Shown here: piece after piece, positions 22,371 to 26,648 of the stretch | Numbering within the stretch: the first letter of the stretch is position 1 | Layout of the letters: every line of letters starts with the position of its first letter | Origin: Streptosporangiaceae bacterium | GTDB taxonomy: Bacteria > Actinomycetota > Actinomycetes > Streptosporangiales > Streptosporangiaceae | DNA: 26,648 nt | Assembly: GCA_030039095.1 (NCBI GenBank) | Contig: JASHQP010000139.1 | Coordinates: 1 to 26,648 of the forward strand | Direction of reading: 5' to 3' | The notes under the pieces: model-generated | The model's input: only the letters and a program-made list of their open reading frames with translations | Database searches by the model: none | What the model was told of the DNA's origin: nothing | Translations under genes and position numbers: made by a program

Positions 22371-23537
22371 TTATCCCGCGGCAGCTAGCTGCTGGGCCAC
22401 GACGGCGCCCAATTCCTGGGTGAGTTTCTCCTCGAACTCGAGGCTCACATCCGGCGCGTCGCTGAGCGCATGCGACAGCTCGTGCAGGACCGTTGCCGCG
22501 AACATCGCGACGGACCGGAGCTGGGTCCGCTTGACGATGATCTCGCCGTCTGCGGGTTCCCACACTCCGACGGCCTCCTGGTAGCGGCCGTCCATCAGGC
22601 GCATGGTCTCGGAGACGACGGCTCTTTGCACGAACGCGGGCGCCAGCGCGAGCTCGTAGGCGGTGAGGAAGATGACCTTGCGGCGGGCGTTGAGCTGCCG
22701 GCACGCGTGCAGGCCGACGTCGAGCCACCGCGTCTCGTCGTGCTGGGTGCCGCGCTCGTATTTCTGCAGGTCCGCGATCAGGGCGTCGATGACTTCCTCA
22801 TGTTCGCAGGACAGCAGGATGGCCTTCACGCGGTCGGTGTAGGCACCGCGGCCGACGTTGCTGCGCTCGCGGTTGAGAGCGCGCCGCAGGGCTGCGGTGG
22901 GCGAGGTGATGTTGTAGGAGAAGAGGAAGTTGTCCTCCTCGGCTACCCGCAGCCCGTTGACGTAGATCCGTGCCCGTGCCTCCCCGTCGGCCTGCTGGAG
23001 CACGGTGCCAGCCGGAGTGGCGCCGATGACTTCGTCCCCCGCGTAGTGGAGGAACAGCGCTTTCGCCTCCTGCACCTGCTTTTCGCCGAGCTGGTCGCCG
23101 TGAAGGATGAACTCGGTACCGGCGAAATCGGGATCGGCTGGGTCGGAGATGAGAGCGTGCAGCGTCCTGACGTCGGTGAAGCCGTGCTTGGCCTGTATTC
23201 CGGTGGTGATGTCGCCGTGCCTGCTCTTGATCTCGACGGAAATGTGGTGCCGGTCGAACGTGGCGAGCGCGTCCTTCAGGCCGACGCCGAACTTGCCGAC
23301 CACCTTGTCCGCGTGGGCGAGCTTCTCCCGGTTCTCGTTCTGGGTCAGGTGCTCATAGCGAAGCCCGCGGCCCCAGTCGCGGACGTGCCAGCGTCCCCCG
23401 GCGTCCTCGAAGATCTGCGGCTCCGGCGTCCCGGTCAGAGCCTGCTCGTCGAGCGCGTTGGCGATGACCTCGCGCAAGGCGTGCGCGACTGTCCAGTCTT
23501 CCAGCACCCGCTCGATGTTGAGATCAAACTCGCGCAT
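22371..23537 (-). CDS. GHKL (Hsp90/MutL-type) ATPase fused to an HExxH metallopeptidase-like domain
   Basis: The product has 388 residues, soluble, with no signal or membrane segment. N-terminal Bergerat ATP-binding fold: N-box HALREVIANALDEQ (Glu 23, Asn 27, Asp 30), G1 box RDWGRGL (Asp 54, Gly 56, Gly 58), and GKFGVGLKDA (81-90) as the lid motif, resembling Hsp90, MutL and MORC more than histidine kinases. A middle domain (about 110-300) includes EFILHGDQL, ARIYVNGLRV and RERSNVGRGAYTDRV. The C-terminus has IIVKRTQLRSVAMFAATVLH leading into HELSH (352-356) and, 11-20 residues on, an acidic helix (EFEEKLTQELG) that could give the third zinc ligand (Glu 369 or 375). Known: each fold; inferred: ATP-gated proteolysis or an inactive metal-binding clamp. 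ATG at 23537 with GGAAGGG about nine bases upstream. Confidence 0.82.
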   Translation of the reverse strand: MREFDLNIERVLEDWTVAHALREVIANALDEQALTGTPEPQIFEDAGGRWHVRDWGRGLRYEHLTQNENREKLAHADKVVGKFGVGLKDALATFDRHHISVEIKSRHGDITTGIQAKHGFTDVRTLHALISDPADPDFAGTEFILHGDQLGEKQVQEAKALFLHYAGDEVIGATPAGTVLQQADGEARARIYVNGLRVAEEDNFLFSYNITSPTAALRRALNRERSNVGRGAYTDRVKAILLSCEHEEVIDALIADLQKYERGTQHDETRWLDVGLHACRQLNARRKVIFLTAYELALAPAFVQRAVVSETMRLMDGRYQEAVGVWEPADGEIIVKRTQLRSVAMFAATVLHELSHALSDAPDVSLEFEEKLTQELGAVVAQQLAAAG

Positions 23538-23611
23538 GCCGCTGGACCCTTCCCGCTCGCCCTGCCCCGAGTCCCATCATCGCGTTCTGGCCAGTGACAC
23601 ACTGAGAACAG

Positions 23612-23647
23612 TCGCTAATAGCGGGTCTGGCCCCGTTGTCTTAGCGA
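23612..23647. promoter_or_regulatory. Inverted repeats between the GHKL and 146-residue genes
   Basis: TCGCTAA (23612-23618) and TTAGCGA (23641-23647) are perfect inverted arms 22 bases apart, and CGCTAATAGCG (23613-23623) is itself an inverted repeat with a one-base centre. The spot lies between two divergent genes and may be an operator for one or both. On the minus strand TATTAG inside it could be a -10 for the GHKL gene. No regulator gene is adjacent. Confidence 0.35.
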
Positions 23648-23656
23648 GAGGACCAG

Positions 23657-24097
23657 GTGATGACCGTGGCGACGTTCAGGACCTACGCCGAGGTGCTCAG
23701 GCCTGACCACCTCCCGGCAAGGGCCTTCGAGGCCGGGATCACCAAATGCCCGCCGAGACTGACCCTGGGCGACGTGCTGCAGCGCACCGGCGGGGTATAC
23801 GAGACCACATTGCCGCTGTTGCCGCGCTTGCGGGATCGCATTCGCGAGGTGGCGGAACTGTCCGGCGACGAGCGCCTGCTGCGCATCGCGGAGCTGGACG
23901 AGGTGCGGATATCCCTGGAGAAGTTCCGTGACCTCGATCCGCAAACACGCATCATCATCGGCTGCCGGCTCGACCCCACCCCGGAGGAGAGCGCGCGGCT
24001 GCCGCGCGACGAGCATCCGCCCGACCCCAAGAACACGCTGTTCGGCGACGACTGCACGATGCCGGCAGGAGACGAGTACACCATCGGGGAAGCATGA
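23657..24097 (+). CDS. Hypothetical protein divergent from the GHKL/HExxH gene
   Basis: The product has 146 residues (145 if the ATG at 23660 is used; GTG and ATG are adjacent codons and an AGAGG lies just upstream). No family is recognised. It contains TFRTYAEVLRPDHLPARAFE, then a helical middle (LLPRLRDRIREVAELSGDER, LLRIAELDEVRISLEKFRDL). The C-terminus is Pro/Asp-rich and probably extended (LDPTPEESARLPRDEHPP, NTLFGDDCTMPAGDEYTIGE). No membrane segment or signal peptide is seen. Clean coding character and position 119 bases from the GHKL start suggest that it could belong to the same module. Promoter elements for it are not clear. Confidence 0.65.
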   Translation: MMTVATFRTYAEVLRPDHLPARAFEAGITKCPPRLTLGDVLQRTGGVYETTLPLLPRLRDRIREVAELSGDERLLRIAELDEVRISLEKFRDLDPQTRIIIGCRLDPTPEESARLPRDEHPPDPKNTLFGDDCTMPAGDEYTIGEA

Positions 24098-24155
24098 CCT
24101 CGCTGCCCTGGTTTGAGGGGCTGATATATCGCTGGGCTCCCGCCGGGTCGAACCG

Positions 24156-24167
24156 TACGATGGCCCG
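24156..24167 (+). promoter_or_regulatory. -10 element of the tricorn protease gene
   Basis: TACGAT at 24156-24161 is followed by six bases and the GTG at 24168, so transcription probably starts on the start codon. A -35 is not evident at the usual distance. Confidence 0.45.
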
Positions 24168-26648
24168 GTGGAGTCCCCCGGATATCTAAGATTTCCCCAT
24201 ATCTCTGGCGATCTCGTGGTTTTTGTCGCTTCCGACGACGTCTGGCTGGCGCCGGTCGCGGGCGGCCGGGCCTGGCGGTTCACCACGGACGAGGCGCAGG
24301 CGGCGACGCCGAGGCTGTCACCGGACGGTTCTCACGTGGCCTGGGTCAGCGCCAGGGACGGCAGCCCGGAGATCTACGCTGCCGGTCTCGAGGACGGGAT
24401 CAGTGCCCGGCTGACCTACTGGGGCACGTCGTGGGCCCGGGTCAGCGGCTGGACTCCGGCCGGGGAGGTCCTGGCGGTCAGCGCGGCGAACCAGCCGTTC
24501 CGGCACTTCGTCCGGGCCCGGGTGCTGACGACCGCGCTGTCGGGCACTCCGGGCGCGGAACGGGTGCTGCCGTTCGGCCCGGTGTCCGACCTGTCGCTGG
24601 GCCCGGGAGGGGGCGGCGGGGCCGACACGGTCGGGCTGCTCACCGGCACCTTTGGCGGCTTCGAGGACGATCCGGCCGACTGGAAGCGCTACCGCGGCGG
24701 TACGGCGGGACGCCTGTGGACCGGCCCGGCAGCGGCGATCGTTTCCGGCGCGGCGGGTGCGGCCGGCCAGGGCCCGTTCCGCCGCCTGTTCGCCGGCCTG
24801 TCGGCCCAGTTCGCCAGCCCGATGATCATCGGGGGGCGGCTCGCGTTCATCAGCGACCACGAGGGCACCGGCAACATCTACTCCTGCGCGCTGGACGGCG
24901 GCGACCTGCGCCGGCACACCGATCACGAGGGCTGGTACGCGCGCCAGGCCAGCACCGACGGGCAGCGGATCATCTACGCGCGTGGCGGCGAGCTGTGGCT
25001 GCTCGAGGACCTGAACGCGGCTGGCCCAGCCCGGCTCGGCGTCACGCTCGGCTCGCCGGTGCGCGGCCGGGCACCCCGCCTCGTGACGGCCGAGGATCAC
25101 GTCGGCTCGCTGTCCGTCGACCACGGCGGACGGGCCAGCGCGGTCGAGGTCCGCGGGACCGTGCACTGGCTGACCCACCGGGACGGGCCGGCCCGGGCCG
25201 TGTCGGTCGTTCCCGGCGCCCGGGCGCGTTTCCCGCAGGTGCTCGGGACGAGCGGGCAGGTCATCTGGGCAACCGACGCCGACGGCACCGACGCCCTGGA
25301 GATCGGTTCCGGCGACCCGGCGCTCGCCGCCGGCCCGGCGGCCGCACCGCGGCGGATCGCGGCCGGACAGGTTGGCCGCATCAGCGGGCTGGCGGCGGCG
25401 CCGGACGGGAAGAAGGTCGCGGTCGCGTCGCAGGACGGGCGGCTGAGGACGGTCGACGTCGAGTCCGGCGAGGTGCGGGAGCTCGACGCGTCCGGCAACG
25501 GGATGGTGACGGGCATCGCCTGGTCGCCGGATTCCGCCTGGCTGGCGTGGTCCCAGCCGACCGATCAGCCGCAGGGCGGCAACCTCACCCAGCTCCGGAA
25601 GCTGCGCCTGGCGCGGTTCGCCGGCGGCGAGGCCTTCGACGCCACCGACGGGCGGTTCGACGACTCCGAGCCGGTCTTCACCCTCGACGGCAGGTACCTG
25701 GCGTTCCTGTCGATGCGCGACTTCGACCCGATCTACGACGCGCACTTCTTCGACCTCACGTTCCCCTACGGGGCGCGCCCGTTCCTGCTGCCGCTCGACG
25801 CCGCGACGCCGTCACCGTTCGCGCCCGAACTGGGCGGGCGGGCCATCGGGGAGCCCACGGACAAGCCTGCGGCAGGTGACGGATCCGCGAGTGCGGGCGA
25901 CCACACCGGCGATGGCAGGCCCGATGGCGGCACGGATCGCGTTCCGTCAGTCTCTGTGGAGACCACCCGGATGGCCGACCGCGTGGTCGCGGTCCCGGTG
26001 CCCGAGGCGCGGTACTCGCGCCTGCGCGCGGTCAAGGATGGCCTGACGTGGCTGCGTACACCGGTGACCGGCGAGCTCGGCATCGGCGGCGCGCGGCCGG
26101 ACGACGACGCGCCGCGCCCGGCGCTCGAGCGGTTCGACTTCGCCAGGCGCGAGGTGTCCGAGCTCGCCGGCGAGGTCGACTGGTTCGAGGCCAGCGGCGA
26201 CGGCACCAGGCTCGTCACCAGCGATCACGGCAGGCTCACCGTGATCCCGGCGGAACGCAAGGCCGACGACGACAACCCCGACGACAAGGTCGAGATCGAC
26301 CGGACCCGGGCCAGGTTCCTGCTCGATCCGGCCGCGATGTGGCGGCAGGCCTACGCCGAGGCGGGCCGCATCGTACGGCACGACTTCTGGGTGCCGGACA
26401 TGGCGGACGTGGACTGGGACGCGGTGCTGGACGAATACCGGCCGCTGCTCGACCGGATCACCACGAGTTCGGAGTTCCACGACGTGCTGTGGGAGATCTT
26501 CGGCGAGCTCGGCACGTCGCATGGCTACGCCTACGCCCCGCCGGGCGGCAAGCCGCCCGGCGGGCCCAGCCTGCTGGGCGCGGACCTCGAGCGAACCGGG
26601 GACGCCTGGCGGGTGACCCGGCTGGTGCACGGGGACACGTCCGATCCC
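24168..26648 (+). CDS. Tricorn protease (N-terminal 827 residues; cut by window end)
   Basis: This is a large cytosolic peptidase of the tricorn/S41 group that trims oligopeptides released by the proteasome or other proteases. The start GTG reads VESPGYLRFPHISGDLVVFV. Residues up to about 350 form the first propeller (TPRLSPDGSHVAWVS, LAFISDHEGTGNIYSCALDG, ASTDGQRIIYARGGELWLL). About 350-590 form the second (LEIGSG, IAWSPDSAWLAWSQ, PVFTLDGRYLAFLSMRDFDP). A Gly/Asp-rich insert sits near 565-590. The core domain then begins: DRVVAVPVPEARYSRLRAVK, DPAAMWRQAYAEAGRIVRHD and GELGTSHGYAY, where Ser 784 and His 785 correspond to the tricorn catalytic Ser-His pair. PDZ and the nucleophile-bearing half lie beyond the window. 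The frame stays open to the last base. Confidence 0.93.
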   Translation, partial: MESPGYLRFPHISGDLVVFVASDDVWLAPVAGGRAWRFTTDEAQAATPRLSPDGSHVAWVSARDGSPEIYAAGLEDGISARLTYWGTSWARVSGWTPAGEVLAVSAANQPFRHFVRARVLTTALSGTPGAERVLPFGPVSDLSLGPGGGGGADTVGLLTGTFGGFEDDPADWKRYRGGTAGRLWTGPAAAIVSGAAGAAGQGPFRRLFAGLSAQFASPMIIGGRLAFISDHEGTGNIYSCALDGGDLRRHTDHEGWYARQASTDGQRIIYARGGELWLLEDLNAAGPARLGVTLGSPVRGRAPRLVTAEDHVGSLSVDHGGRASAVEVRGTVHWLTHRDGPARAVSVVPGARARFPQVLGTSGQVIWATDADGTDALEIGSGDPALAAGPAAAPRRIAAGQVGRISGLAAAPDGKKVAVASQDGRLRTVDVESGEVRELDASGNGMVTGIAWSPDSAWLAWSQPTDQPQGGNLTQLRKLRLARFAGGEAFDATDGRFDDSEPVFTLDGRYLAFLSMRDFDPIYDAHFFDLTFPYGARPFLLPLDAATPSPFAPELGGRAIGEPTDKPAAGDGSASAGDHTGDGRPDGGTDRVPSVSVETTRMADRVVAVPVPEARYSRLRAVKDGLTWLRTPVTGELGIGGARPDDDAPRPALERFDFARREVSELAGEVDWFEASGDGTRLVTSDHGRLTVIPAERKADDDNPDDKVEIDRTRARFLLDPAAMWRQAYAEAGRIVRHDFWVPDMADVDWDAVLDEYRPLLDRITTSSEFHDVLWEIFGELGTSHGYAYAPPGGKPPGGPSLLGADLERTGDAWRVTRLVHGDTSDP

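Noticed and set aside
22371..23537. Histidine kinase as an identity for the GHKL protein
   Set aside because: No phosphoacceptor H-box, no membrane or sensor domain, no response regulator, and the ATP motifs sit at the N-terminus, as in Hsp90/MutL-like proteins.
22470..23597. A 375-codon plus-strand frame opposite the GHKL/HExxH gene
   Set aside because: The minus-strand frame has complete ATPase motifs and a ribosome site; the plus-strand translation has no motif.

Overview
The window is high-GC DNA (roughly 70% G+C by eye) with GTG starts, many apparently leaderless genes, DUF574-type methyltransferase, DUF664 and tricorn-protease genes. Together these point to an actinomycete, probably a filamentous one of the Streptomyces/Streptosporangium kind. 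No rRNA, tRNA, CRISPR array, insertion sequence or replication origin was recognised. The window looks like an accessory, actively eroding chromosome segment.

Layout. 43-4642: stand-alone argG, a ketopantoate-reductase-like gene facing it, a lipoprotein with a propeller-like body and a DUF664/DinB protein. 4680-9639: three repressor/transport modules. A MarR regulator faces the 3' scrap of an ABC-2 permease whose promoter is intact. A TetR regulator with a downstream FAD reductase faces an alpha/beta hydrolase plus DHA2-type MFS pump operon across one large palindrome. 9654-13648: DUF574 methyltransferase, a carbinolamine-dehydratase/VOC fusion, the tail of a dead amino-acid permease, an RlmJ-like methyltransferase, an MpaB/DUF2236 protein and DUF4186. 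13642-17331: a PPOX-like remnant, an AbiEi/DUF559 protein, a long hairpin, a DUF7711-like protein, an unknown basic protein and a vapBC pair. 17535-21719: two more TetR modules, one facing a frameshifted MFS pump and one facing an NmrA-like reductase, then a deleted SDR gene.

21716-24097 holds the most unusual cassette. A GHKL (Bergerat-fold) ATPase is fused to a C-terminal HExxH metallopeptidase-like segment. It is followed, 46 bases downstream on the same strand, by a solitary ParA/MinD-type ATPase, and a 146-residue protein of unknown type lies divergently upstream. No function is proven. A stress, defence or protein-remodelling module is the best guess. The window ends inside a large tricorn protease gene (24168 onward).

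Two themes recur. First, about a dozen genes have a -10-like hexamer (T/C)ANNNT whose last base lies 6-7 bases before the start codon, as expected for leaderless mRNAs. Second, regulators survive with their operators while the regulated gene is broken (ABC-2 permease, MFS pump), and several other genes (SDR, APC permease, PPOX) are also broken.
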